Below are positions 18,028 to 29,971 of a stretch of DNA of 64,000 bases, piece by piece. Source of the stretch: Anaerocolumna sedimenticola (GTDB lineage Bacteria; Bacillota; Clostridia; Lachnospirales; Lachnospiraceae). Each line of letters starts with the position of its first letter. The stretch's first letter is position 1. The translations under genes were made by a program, and so were the position numbers. The stretch is from positions 4,172,501 through 4,236,500 of the forward strand of contig NZ_CP048000.1 in the NCBI RefSeq assembly GCF_009931695.1, given 5' to 3'. A model generated the notes under the pieces. It saw only the letters and a program-made list of their open reading frames with translations, ran no database searches and was not told where the DNA came from.

Positions 18028-19722
18028 CTAAAGTTTAAAGAAATTTATTAATTCATTTAATTGTACTGCACTCTCTTTATTACTATTTGCCTGTTCCAAT
18101 ACCTCACTGGTCTTTGATGCTATCGCTGATGATTTACCTGCTATTTCAGAAGAGCCGCTGGCTCCTTCATTGGTTGCAACAGTGACCTCGTCGATAGCCT
18201 GTCTAATAAACTGAATGGACTCAAATAACTGAACCGTAGAAGTTTTGATTTCTTCCATCATAGATTCAACCGTATTGGCATCCTCACTGTACTGTTCCCC
18301 CGTTTGTACTAATAGCTTATAGTCATTGCTGACTTTATTATCTATAAAATCCAAAATATTTCTGGAATCAGTAACTAATTCTTCTACTGCACCGGATACA
18401 TCCATTGAAATAGCTTCTATCTTTGTTACCGCATCCTGGGAGTTTTCAGCCAGTAATCGTATTTCATTAGCAACAACCGCAAATCCTTTTCCGGCTTCCC
18501 CTGCCCGTGCAGATTCAATGGCAGCATTTAAAGCCAACAAATTTGTCTGGGAAGTTATATTTAGTATCGTTCTGGACAGAGCCCTTATTTCTTCAATCGC
18601 ACTGGTTTTATCAATTGCCTGTCTTAACTGCCTGTTTGCTTTATCATAAATTTCCATCGCTGTTTTCTGGGATTCTAATGCAATTTCTTTTAATTTCTCA
18701 GCACGTTCTTTAATTTCTGCAGTAAGTTCTAATCCGTGATTTGATTTATCTGAAACACGGGTGATTTCTTTTTCTATTTCTACAGAAGTAGCACTCATCT
18801 CCTCTGAAGAAGCGGCTGTTTCTTCCATTCCCGCTGATAATTCCTGTGTTGTAGCTGATATATCTTCCACATTATTATAAACAGCATTAGCATTATCAGC
18901 CAAAGAGATGGCAGTATCTTCTATTTTTCTGCTTTCTTTTTTTATAGAATACATTGTCTTACTTATTTGATTCTGCATATTAATAAACGATCTGGTAATA
19001 TCACCGATTTCATCTTTACTCTTCGCAATTTTCGTATCAAAATGAATTGTAAGTTCCCCTTTTTCCAATTTTTCCAAATTATCTTTAATAAGTCTGATAC
19101 TTTTTGAGATAATGTTACCAAACAAATATGAAAAAATAATACCGGAAAATAAAATTATTATAAGCATTCCGGTTATGGATAGAATGGAATTGTTAATCTT
19201 AGCTTCAATATCTTTAGTGTAAACACCTACAAACCACATACCAATTACATTTCCATCCCTGTCCTTTAAGGGAATATAAAAAACATCTGCATTATTTCCA
19301 GCAACGACAGCTGTGCCCTGATATTCTTTCCCATCATTAAAAACGTTTTTGATTATTATATCAGAGGCTTTCGTTCCCACCTGGCGCTTTCCGTCTGCAT
19401 CTTTAACCGTTGTAGAAACTCTCGTATCTCCCGCAAATACAGTTGCAAGGATTCCTGTTTTTTCAGTAAAACTATCTACAGCATCAAAATTATTATTAAT
19501 CAGGGTGTCCCCTTTATATATTTTATCGCCCTCTAAGTGCCAGTCTCCAGGATAATGTGCATCAATTAAAGATAAGCCTAAATTTGAGTAGTTGATCAAT
19601 TCTTTATCTGTTTCATCATTTACTAACTTAGTTACAATTTGTAAAAATGAAAAGCTGGTGATGATTATGAATCCAATTATTGCTGTTACTGTTGCTAATA
19701 CTATTTTCCACTTAATCTTCAT
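18028..19722 (-). CDS. Methyl-accepting chemotaxis protein with single Cache domain
   Basis: From the ATG at 19722, which follows a perfect AGGAGGAA, the protein has 564 residues: a membrane helix (about 5-30), an extracellular region of about 150 residues with the Cache-like [22 protein letters not shown] end, a second helix, a HAMP linker, and a methyl-accepting domain with [20 protein letters not shown] at the tip. The Cache domain probably binds a small organic ligand from outside, which cannot be named. The longer frame to 19821 lacks a ribosome-binding site and is not used. The last residues show no CheR-docking pentapeptide. Confidence 0.92.
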   Translation of the reverse strand: MKIKWKIVLATVTAIIGFIIITSFSFLQIVTKLVNDETDKELINYSNLGLSLIDAHYPGDWHLEGDKIYKGDTLINNNFDAVDSFTEKTGILATVFAGDTRVSTTVKDADGKRQVGTKASDIIIKNVFNDGKEYQGTAVVAGNNADVFYIPLKDRDGNVIGMWFVGVYTKDIEAKINNSILSITGMLIIILFSGIIFSYLFGNIISKSIRLIKDNLEKLEKGELTIHFDTKIAKSKDEIGDITRSFINMQNQISKTMYSIKKESRKIEDTAISLADNANAVYNNVEDISATTQELSAGMEETAASSEEMSATSVEIEKEITRVSDKSNHGLELTAEIKERAEKLKEIALESQKTAMEIYDKANRQLRQAIDKTSAIEEIRALSRTILNITSQTNLLALNAAIESARAGEAGKGFAVVANEIRLLAENSQDAVTKIEAISMDVSGAVEELVTDSRNILDFIDNKVSNDYKLLVQTGEQYSEDANTVESMMEEIKTSTVQLFESIQFIRQAIDEVTVATNEGASGSSEIAGKSSAIASKTSEVLEQANSNKESAVQLNELINFFKL

Positions 19723-20092
19723 GGTATATTCCTCCTGTAATGTTGTTAGGTAATCTGCAATAATCTTTTGTTTTGCTTTAAAACATCCTGTTAAGAAAAT
19801 TATATTACATAAATTTTCCATTTACAACAAAATACCCTATATAATTAGATTTTTTTGTAATATTCCATATTATACCAAACTGTTGCAATAGCAACATACA
19901 TTTCCAGCTAAATATGGTTTATACTATAAGTATAGAGAGAATATACCATTGTTTAACTTAATTGAGCATACCAGTTAGCCGCAGTTCCTATCTAATACAG
20001 AACATAATTTTTATTGGGTATATCGACTTTGTGGTGGATGGCTTATTTTTGGAAGAATAAACCACCCACATTTTTTAGTGTATCATAGATTG

Positions 20093-20308
20093 TTATGCCG
20101 CCGCATCCAGCAAATTCATGAGTGCTGATTGCTCTACTTCCAATACTTTGGATAAGCAAATCAGTTCGCTTCCGCTGATAGTCGCATTCTGATGGAAGAT
20201 TCTCATTAACCTCTGGTACTCAATTCCAGACCTCTCTGCAACGAAGGTGTACTTGATACCCTTACGTTCGATGATGTTTTTAAAGAATTGAATTATCTTT
20301 GCATTCAT
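20093..20308 (-). CDS. Small helix-turn-helix DNA-binding protein
   Basis: About 71 residues, essentially one Xre-like domain: an N-terminal amphipathic helix, then YTFVAERSGIEYQRLMRIF as the helix-turn-helix and SGSELICLSKVLEV as helix 4. The ATG at 20308 follows AAGGAGGTG. It is divergent from a second HTH gene at 20462, with repeated operator-like boxes between, an arrangement typical of small phage-like or selfish regulatory switches. Confidence 0.75.
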   Translation of the reverse strand: MNAKIIQFFKNIIERKGIKYTFVAERSGIEYQRLMRIFHQNATISGSELICLSKVLEVEQSALMNLLDAAA

Positions 20309-20327
20309 AACTTTCACCTCCTTGGAT

Positions 20328-20403
20328 GGTTGAATATTTCGTTTCTAATTGCATTATACGATTGAATAATTCGCCTGTCAATAATTTTTGATTGAATTTT
20401 TCG
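20328..20403. promoter_or_regulatory. Three phased 14-bp operator repeats between divergent HTH genes
   Basis: GRTTGAATWWTTCG occurs in the same orientation at 20328-20341, 20360-20373 and 20390-20403, with starts 32 and 30 bases apart (about three helical turns). A weaker match (GATTATTTTTGTTG) sits at 20422-20435, overlapping the promoter spacer of the right-hand gene. Likely binding sites for one of the flanking HTH proteins, placed to act cooperatively on one DNA face. Confidence 0.7.
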
Positions 20404-20412
20404 ACTTAATTA

Positions 20413-20441
20413 TTGACTATCGATTATTTTTGTTGTATTAT
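20413..20441 (+). promoter_or_regulatory. SigmaA-type promoter of the right HTH gene
   Basis: TTGACT at 20413-20418, a 17-base spacer, and TATTAT at 20436-20441, only 21 bases before the ATG at 20462. A degenerate operator repeat covers the spacer, so repression by an HTH protein is plausible. Confidence 0.7.
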
Positions 20442-20461
20442 CCACTTAGGGGGTGGATATC

Positions 20462-20806
20462 ATGGCAAACAAGAAGTTTGGAGATACTCTTCGTGAGCTT
20501 CGAAACTCCAAAGGGTATACCCAACAACAGGTAGCCAACATATTAGGATTAAAGAACAAGAGTACGTTAGGTTCTTGGGAAGTCGGCAAATCAGAGCCTG
20601 ATGGTTATACGTTCCTAAAGTTACTTAAACTATATGAGGTAGAGGATGTTTACGATGCTTTTGGCGAGGTTTCACCTAAGCAACCTACTACCAATACAAG
20701 TGAGATAATCGAAAAATACAATCTGCTTAATGATGGGTACAAGTCACTTGTCGAAAACCAAATCAATCAACTCTTAGAATTGCAAGAAAAGAACACTACG
20801 GAATAA
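20462..20806 (+). CDS. Xre-family transcriptional regulator
   Basis: A 114-residue protein with an N-terminal HTH_3 domain: FGDTLRELRNSKGYTQQQVANIL then STLGSWEVGKSEPDGYTFLKLLKLYEV. A linker rich in Pro and Thr leads to a C-terminal helix (LNDGYKSLVENQINQLLELQ) of the type seen in phage-like repressors. ATG at 20462 is preferred to the GTG at 20453, which overlaps the GGGGGTG Shine-Dalgarno. It is divergent from the small HTH gene at 20308 and followed by an ISL3 relic, suggesting a remnant of a mobile region. Confidence 0.85.
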   Translation: MANKKFGDTLRELRNSKGYTQQQVANILGLKNKSTLGSWEVGKSEPDGYTFLKLLKLYEVEDVYDAFGEVSPKQPTTNTSEIIEKYNLLNDGYKSLVENQINQLLELQEKNTTE

Positions 20807-20829
20807 TACTCCAATGAGTACTCAAATGG

Positions 20830-21135
20830 GTGAAAACGTACTAATAGAGAAACTACTCAAACTACCAGAGTTTGAAGTGACAGACTTCAAGCAAAATGAC
20901 TTAAAATTGAATAGGAAGACCAAGGAAAGGTTATTCCGTTGCTGACTTGAATTTATAATGGATATAACTATGGATATGTGGCCTGCTTATCGTAATGCCG
21001 TAATATGAAACCTTGTCAAAGGCATTACCAGTCATCGCTTTACCTCTACATGATGAATGGTTTGAAGCATATCCAATTCTTCAAAAGAACTACGATCTAA
21101 AAAGGTATCAAAAAGTGGTGCGTATATGTAAATAA
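20830..21135 (+). pseudogene. Decayed ISL3-family transposase fragments
   Basis: Three pieces in different frames match the ISL3 transposase in order: ENVLIEKLLKLPEFEVTDFK (N-terminal region), MDITMDMWPAYRNAV (the DMW catalytic region), and DEWFEAYPILQKNYDLKR (a downstream helix). Stops and deletions separate them, and whole intervening blocks are missing. No terminal repeats are visible. This fills the 20807-21195 gap. Confidence 0.75.
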
Positions 21136-21195
21136 AAGATTGCTTATCCACCACTAATTTGAATAGCCATTTTATTTAAACAGGAGGAAATGTCT

Positions 21196-21531
21196 ATGAG
21201 TACTAAAATATTAAAAAATATTGAAATGTCAACGGTAATGAATCTAAAAGATTTGGTGGATTATCAGACTGGGCAAATAGTCAGTAAAACTTTAATACAG
21301 AATAAAAATGTCAGTTTGACTTTATTTGCATTTGATAAAGGAGAAGAAATCAGCACGCACTCTTCCCATGGAGATGCCATGATTACTGTTACGGAGGGAA
21401 CAGGTGAAATAACAATCGGTGAGAATAAATACACCTTAACAGAAGGCCAGTCCATTGTCATGCCGGCAGAGATACCTCATGCTGTTTATGCCAGTGAAGC
21501 TTTTAAAATGTTTTTAATCGTTGTATTTTAA
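21196..21531 (+). CDS. Small single-domain cupin protein
   Basis: 111 residues forming one beta-barrel cupin: motif 1 GEEISTHSSHGDAMITVTEG contributes two His and a downstream acidic residue for a metal, and motif 2 is MPAEIPHAVYA. The family has binding or isomerase/oxygenase roles; none can be assigned. The ATG at 21196 is preferred over 21190 because GGAGG then has an 8-base spacing. It stands alone and ends before a strong terminator. Confidence 0.88.
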   Translation: MSTKILKNIEMSTVMNLKDLVDYQTGQIVSKTLIQNKNVSLTLFAFDKGEEISTHSSHGDAMITVTEGTGEITIGENKYTLTEGQSIVMPAEIPHAVYASEAFKMFLIVVF

Positions 21532-21603
21532 TTAATAGAATGACTTTAATAATTTAGGTTTATTAATAATATGGTTTATTAATAATTTAGGTTTATTCTA
21601 AAA

Positions 21604-21634
21604 AAAAGATTCAGGAAAAATTCCTGAATCTTTT
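21604..21634. terminator. Bidirectional terminator between cupin and metQ
   Basis: A 14-bp stem AAAAGATTCAGGAA / TTCCTGAATCTTTT with a 3-base loop. It serves the convergent cupin and metNIQ transcripts. Confidence 0.9.
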
Positions 21635-21700
21635 TTACATTCGGTTGCCGCATAATTCCATTCGCGAAGATCACCTAATAATTAATAAAATGAGAACAGA

Positions 21701-22627
21701 TTAGAAAACCGGTATAACTGCACCTTTCCATTGGTCATTAATAAATTTTTTGGTTTCTTCAGAAGTAACCGCCTTTACTAAAGCTTTGGTTTTATCAGAT
21801 TCTTCATTGCCTTCTTTAACTACAATAACATTAGCATATGTTGCTGCGGCATCGGAAGCCGTATCTTCGACTAATAAAGCATCTTCACTGGCAGATAAAC
21901 CGTTAGATAATGCAAAATTTCCGTTAATTACCGCTAGGTCAACATCCTGTAATACTTTTACTGTTTGAGCTGCTTCTATTTCTACAATGTCCAGATTTTT
22001 TGGGTTTTCGGTAATATCATTGATCGTTGCATCCAGACCGATATTTTCTTTTAATTTAATCAGTCCGGCTTTTTCAAGTAATAACAAAGCTCTCGCCTCA
22101 TTGGAGGTATCGTTAGGAACTGCAATCTGCGCACCATCGGCAACTGCATCTATGGTAGCAGCTTTTCCGGGGTAAATTCCCAATGGTTCAAAATGAATAT
22201 TTGCGACTGCCTTTAAATTAGTACCATTTTGTTTATTATAATCATCTAAGTATGGAACATGCTGGAAAAAGTTTGCATCTAAACTTCCATCTTCGGTAGC
22301 TACATTAGGTTGTATATAATCTGAGTACTCAACAACTTTAATGGAATAACCCTGTTCTGCCAATGCATTTTTTACAGCGTCGGAATTTAATATGGTAGCA
22401 TGAGGTTCCACCGTTGCACCTACAACGATTTCAGTTAATTCACCCTTTGAAGTATCTCCGGCAGCAGTTTCTTTTGAGGTTGCTTCTGATGAAACCTCTG
22501 ATGATCCGGCAGTTTCATTTCCGGCATTATTTGTATCACCACTCTCTTTGGTTCCGCAGGCGGTAAAAAGTATACTGATAAGTACTATTGATAATAATAA
22601 GCCGGCAAATCGTTTTATTTTTTTCAT
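21701..22627 (-). CDS. metQ: Methionine ABC transporter substrate-binding lipoprotein
   Basis: From the ATG at 22627 (AAGGAG nine bases upstream) the protein has a lipoprotein signal peptide ending LFTACG, a Ser/Thr/Glu-rich spacer, and a NlpA/MetQ domain: EIVVGATVEPHATIL, DYIQPNVATEDGSLDANFFQH, PLGIYPGK and the IAVPNDTSNEARALLLLEKAGLI stretch. It captures methionine, probably the D- and L-forms, outside the membrane. Third gene of metN-metI-metQ, placed directly after metI. No SAM riboswitch was found upstream of the operon. Confidence 0.92.
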   Translation of the reverse strand: MKKIKRFAGLLLSIVLISILFTACGTKESGDTNNAGNETAGSSEVSSEATSKETAAGDTSKGELTEIVVGATVEPHATILNSDAVKNALAEQGYSIKVVEYSDYIQPNVATEDGSLDANFFQHVPYLDDYNKQNGTNLKAVANIHFEPLGIYPGKAATIDAVADGAQIAVPNDTSNEARALLLLEKAGLIKLKENIGLDATINDITENPKNLDIVEIEAAQTVKVLQDVDLAVINGNFALSNGLSASEDALLVEDTASDAAATYANVIVVKEGNEESDKTKALVKAVTSEETKKFINDQWKGAVIPVF

Positions 22628-22628
22628 A

Positions 22629-23327
22629 TTAATTTTCTCCTTTTCCTCTTTTATCAATTTTCTTTGAAACCATATGTCCAATGTTCTGTATAATTTGTAC
22701 AAATAATACCAACAGAACAATTGTAACTATCATAATATCTGTCTGATAACGGTAATAACCAAATCGCATGGCAATATCACCAAGACCTCTTCCGCCGACG
22801 ATACCGGCCATTGCCGTATAACCGACTAAAGTTATTGTAGCTAGGGAAGCACCCATTATTAAGGAAGGCAGGGACTCCGGAAGCATAACTTTAAATATTA
22901 TCTGTAAATCATTGGCACCCATTGCTCTTGCAGCTTCAATAACTCCGCCGTCAACATCCCTTAAGGTATTTTCAATCAATCTGGCTACAAAAGGTGTAGC
23001 GGCTATTATCAAAGGAACAGTTGCTGCTTTAGGACCTATGGTGGTTCCGGCAACGATTCTGGTAATAGGCATAACTGCGACTAAAAGTATAATAAACGGT
23101 ATAGATCTTCCAATATTAATGATTAAACCTAAAATCTTATTTAGGAAAGGTATCGGATGAATACCGCCTTTTCTTGTTACTTCGGCCAGGATTCCAATAG
23201 GAAGCCCGAATATGTAAGCTACAGCCGTCGCGGTAAATGTCATGTACAGCGTATCAAGAATACCTTGTGCAATCATGGAGCCGTTTTCTTCAAACAACAC
23301 TTTTAAATATTCCATTATCTGATTCAT
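22629..23327 (-). CDS. metI: Methionine ABC transporter permease
   Basis: A 232-residue integral membrane protein with about five helices and the BPD_transp_1 domain; the EAA-like loop IEAARAMGANDLQIIFKVMLPESLPSLIMG contacts the ATPase. TTVPL-like segments and GRGLGDIAMRFGYYRYQ near the C-terminus are typical of MetI. Its start overlaps the end of metN by 38 bases, and its stop is against the metQ start, so the three genes are translationally linked. Confidence 0.94.
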   Translation of the reverse strand: MNQIMEYLKVLFEENGSMIAQGILDTLYMTFTATAVAYIFGLPIGILAEVTRKGGIHPIPFLNKILGLIINIGRSIPFIILLVAVMPITRIVAGTTIGPKAATVPLIIAATPFVARLIENTLRDVDGGVIEAARAMGANDLQIIFKVMLPESLPSLIMGASLATITLVGYTAMAGIVGGRGLGDIAMRFGYYRYQTDIMIVTIVLLVLFVQIIQNIGHMVSKKIDKRGKGEN

Positions 23328-24138
23328 ACATTATCCCCCCGACTAAATTTCTTACAATTTCTGAAGAATTATTTTGGAATACATCTTCCGTATAACCACA
23401 GGCCACAATTTCTGATTTATCAATAACAGCGACTTTATTACAGATTTTCTGAACCACATTCATTTCATGGGTAATTACAATTATGGTGACTTTTGTTTCT
23501 TCATTAATTCTTTTCAACAATTTTAAAATCGAATCCGTTGTTTTACTATCAAGAGCTGAGGTAGCCTCATCGCACAGGAGTATGGATGGTCTGGTTGCCA
23601 ATGCTCTTGCGATTGCTACACGCTGTCTTTGACCGCCGCTTAACTTTGCTGGGTAGTAATATTCTTTTTCCCTTAAGTCCACTAATTCTAAAAGCTCATC
23701 CACGCGTTTATTAATTTCCGCTTTTTTTGCTTTCCGCTTTTGAAAATAGTTTAACTTTTTATAATTCTCGGCGTTCATTCCAGGAATTTTAAAATCCTTT
23801 AATTTTGTAATTTCCAGTCCGAAGGCTATATTCTTTCTTACATTTTTTTGCATAAGAAGATTAAAATTCTGGAATATCATACCTATATTTTTTCTTAGTG
23901 CATGTAAATTTTTCCCTCTTACTTCTGTAATATCGGTACCATCGATAATAATATGTCCTCTCGTAGGCCTTTCCAAAAGGTTTATACACCGAATCAAGGT
24001 GCTTTTTCCGGCACCGCTCATACCAATGATTCCAAAAATATCTCCGTCTTCGATTTCTAAATTAATGTTGTTTAGTACTGTCAGCTTTCTATTTTTGCCG
24101 TTTTTAAACTCCTTTGTTAATTCTTTTACCTGAATCAT
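23290..24138 (-). CDS. metN: Methionine ABC transporter ATPase lacking NIL domain
   Basis: The ATPase has Walker A GMSGAGKST, signature LSGGQRQRVAIARAL and Walker B LLCDEATSALD, and matches MetN through RGKNLHALRKNIGMIFQNFNLL. At 282 residues it stops soon after the nucleotide-binding domain, so it lacks the C-terminal NIL domain (about 80-90 residues) that mediates methionine trans-inhibition in the usual ~340-residue MetN. It also has a Lys-rich insertion of about 25 residues (around 118-143) between the Q-loop and signature. First gene of the operon. Confidence 0.88.
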   Translation of the reverse strand: MIQVKELTKEFKNGKNRKLTVLNNINLEIEDGDIFGIIGMSGAGKSTLIRCINLLERPTRGHIIIDGTDITEVRGKNLHALRKNIGMIFQNFNLLMQKNVRKNIAFGLEITKLKDFKIPGMNAENYKKLNYFQKRKAKKAEINKRVDELLELVDLREKEYYYPAKLSGGQRQRVAIARALATRPSILLCDEATSALDSKTTDSILKLLKRINEETKVTIIVITHEMNVVQKICNKVAVIDKSEIVACGYTEDVFQNNSSEIVRNLVGGIMYESDNGIFKSVV

Positions 24139-24400
24139 ACCGTCACCTTTTTTTCATATTGTATTTTATGTAATTCATACTTATCTGATATGATTTGTAT
24201 GAATATTTATACTACTATTTTTATATTTTGTCAAGCACTTTTTTGCATTAAAGCGATATATTATAATTTTTTAACTAAAATCAAATAATTAGATATAATT
24301 AATTCCAAATTATTGATAATGTGAACTGTATAACATAAGAATTTATACTATATTTTATAGTAGATTGTCAATAGAAGAAGCATCCATATTACAAAAAAGA

Positions 24401-24424
24401 GCCTGTAAAATCTTTTATACAGGC
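24401..24424 (-). terminator. Terminator of nifJ
   Basis: GCCTGTA / TACAGGC stem; on the minus strand it is followed by a CTCTTTTTT tract. The remainder of 24139-24455 is very AT-rich and presumably contains the metN promoter; no riboswitch fold was recognised. Confidence 0.75.
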
Positions 24425-24455
24425 CCATTTTTAATATAGATAAAAATAAAATATT

Positions 24456-28001
<3,546 letters not shown>

Positions 28002-28196
28002 CTATAATTTACTACCGTTATCTACCCAGTTTTTTGCTTTTTCCACATTATAATCATCCGGAATATTTACATGGCTGTCTGGGACCATCTTGTCCATATT
28101 AGCCCATGCTGCGGTACCCTCGTTATTGGTACAATCCGTTTTATTTAGTCTCTTATTATCAATCCCGCTTAGTGTTTTTTCTTTCCTTTCCTGCAT
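28002..28196 (-). CDS. Small DUF3787-like protein
   Basis: 64 residues, hydrophilic, containing the sequence EGTAAWANMDKMVPDSHVNIP and ending NWVDNGSKL; the AAW motif is what I associate with DUF3787, short clostridial proteins of unknown function. GGAGGAG precedes the ATG. It ends 15 bases before nifJ on the same strand, so it is probably the first gene of the nifJ transcript. Confidence 0.65.
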   Translation of the reverse strand: MQERKEKTLSGIDNKRLNKTDCTNNEGTAAWANMDKMVPDSHVNIPDDYNVEKAKNWVDNGSKL

Positions 28197-28391
28197 AGTA
28201 TACTCCTCCTTCCTGTATTGATAGTAAAAATTAAAAATAGTTATAATAAAAAAATATAGATAATATTAAATTCTCCAAATTTACTTTATTTATACAAAAA
28301 ATTAAAGCAATATAAATGGGTTAGTTTTTATAATATGTTCAGATTGGCAGCGCTTATACGCTGTCTGACAGTGATATAAACATTTATATTA

Positions 28392-28488
28392 AACCGGAAG
28401 AAACACGCTTTGCGAGTTTCTTCGGTTCGCGTGCGCGTTCGAATTATTGCAAGCAAGCTTGCTAATTCTCACTTTGCTTTCGCGGAAA
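28392..28488 (-). repeat. Terminator-associated repeat, minus orientation, next to the IS
   Basis: A complete copy including the terminal hairpin arms AACCGGAAGAAAC and GTTTCTTCGGTT. Where other copies have a terminator hairpin against their TTTCCGCG end, this one has the IS end (GCGACAGCCCC then TTTT), suggesting the IS inserted at, or replaced, the terminator. The rest of 28197-28391 is AT-rich with no recognised feature. Confidence 0.88.
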
Positions 28489-28494
28489 TTAAAA

Positions 28495-29960
28495 GGGGCT
28501 GTCGCTTTAACAATGTCAATAAGTTAAGGTTATAAGCAGTATTTTACTAAGAGTAGAGCATATGAAAATATGTGCCCTGCTCTTTTTTTGTAATAAATTT
28601 TCATATAATAAATTTTATAAAGTACTTGACAAATCTTAAAAAATTTGCGGCGAAGCCATTTAAATATAGTTTCATTTAAGGAGGGCTGTCTTATGCAGCA
28701 TGAATCGCCACATGTATTAAAGAAAAACTTGTCAAACATTATCTCTGCTATGCAGGCATCTTCCGATTTGTTTGTAAAGCAACCTGGAAAGGATTTTATA
28801 AGGAATCGGAAACTCACTTTTTCCCAATCCATCAACTTCTTTTTGTGTATGGGAGGAAATACAATCCGTAAAGAACTATTAGACTTTTTTAACTACGATT
28901 CTGATTGTGTTTCTTCTTCTGCATTCTCTCAACAGCGAGCAATGATTTTGCCGGAAGCAATCGATTTTCTGTTTCATTCTTTTACAGAATCCTTTACACA
29001 ACTCGCCACTTATCAGGGATTCCGATTGATTGCATGCGATGGTTCCGATTTGGCCATTACCTATAACCCAAAAGATATGACAACTTATCGGAGGCATAAT
29101 TCGATAGAAAAAAATGAAAAAGGTTATAATCAACTGCATTTAAATGCTTTGTATGATTTAGAAAACCGCATTTACCTGGATGCCATTATCCAGCCAGGAC
29201 GCCATCCCAATGAAACACAGGCTTTGCGTGATATGATGGAACATTCCAAACTGGATGAAAGAACCATACTAATGGCAGATAGAGGGTATGAAAGTTACAA
29301 CATTCTGGCTCATGCTCAGGAAAAAGGCTGGAACTATTTAATACGTGTTAAAGACTTGGGAAGTCACGGAATTCTTACAAATTTACCGTTGCCGGATACA
29401 GAGGAGTTTGATTGTAAATTATCTTTGATACTCACCAAAAAGCAGACGAAAGAGATAAAAGCTCACCCGGAACAATACCGCTATCTTACAAATAACAAAT
29501 TTCCACGCCAAAAAGGTGGAGTATATCCTGCAAGAAATATTTGCCCGATTAATCCTCTACAATTCTGCGAACGAGTTACAACAGGAATTATCATACAGCA
29601 GAAAAAAACAAAGTACATATACCAGATAAACTTTGCTATTGCTGTTGTAATATGCAAGCAATTTTATAAAGACAGGATATCTCCACCCACTGTTGAAGCA
29701 CTTATTCAAAAGAATGTTATTCCTGTGGGAGAAGGGCGAAAGGCTCCGCGAAAAGTCAGACCCAACTCAGCAGTCAGCTTCTTATATAGAATAGCATAAG
29801 AGAAATAAAAAGTTAAGAAAAAACGGCAGATTGTCATCTGTCTTATTTTCGTGCAAAAAAGCAGCTAAAAGAAAACAAAAATACTTTTAACTGCTTTTTG
29901 ACTTGAGGCGTAACCACGGTTAATGGCTTAACTTATTGACATTGTTAGTGCGACAGCCCC
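28495..29960 (+). mobile_element. IS4-type insertion sequence, 1,466 bp
   Basis: 34-bp terminal inverted repeats (28495-28528 and 29927-29960) differ at two positions and begin GGGGCTGTCGC. One transposase gene lies inside, on the plus strand, and is internally deleted, so this copy cannot move by itself. No clear target duplication is visible: the left flank is AAATTAAAA and the right TTTTCTTTC. Confidence 0.88.
28693..29799 (+). pseudogene. IS4-family transposase with internal deletion and frameshift
   Basis: The N-terminal half is intact: LTFSQSINFFLCMGG, the first catalytic Asp in IACDGSDLAITY, and the second in ERTILMADRGYESYNIL. After HPEQYRYLTNN the sequence jumps to what is, in another frame, NFHAKKVEYILQEIFARLIL, so the block holding the catalytic Glu and YREK motif is missing. 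Near 29573 a lost T returns to the NFCERVTT frame and the normal C-terminus (TTGIIIQQ... to FLYRIA). The single open frame reported over the deletion is therefore partly out of register. SD GGAGGG precedes the ATG at 28693. Confidence 0.82.
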
Positions 29961-29971
29961 TTTTCTTTCAT

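Noticed and set aside
24139..24455. SAM riboswitch upstream of metN
   Set aside because: The sequence is AT-rich and shows none of the conserved S-box stems or loops; only the nifJ terminator was found.
28491..29964. Target-site duplication around the IS
   Set aside because: Flanks are AAATTAAAA and TTTTCTTTC; the AAAA/TTTT is symmetry of the ends, not a direct repeat.
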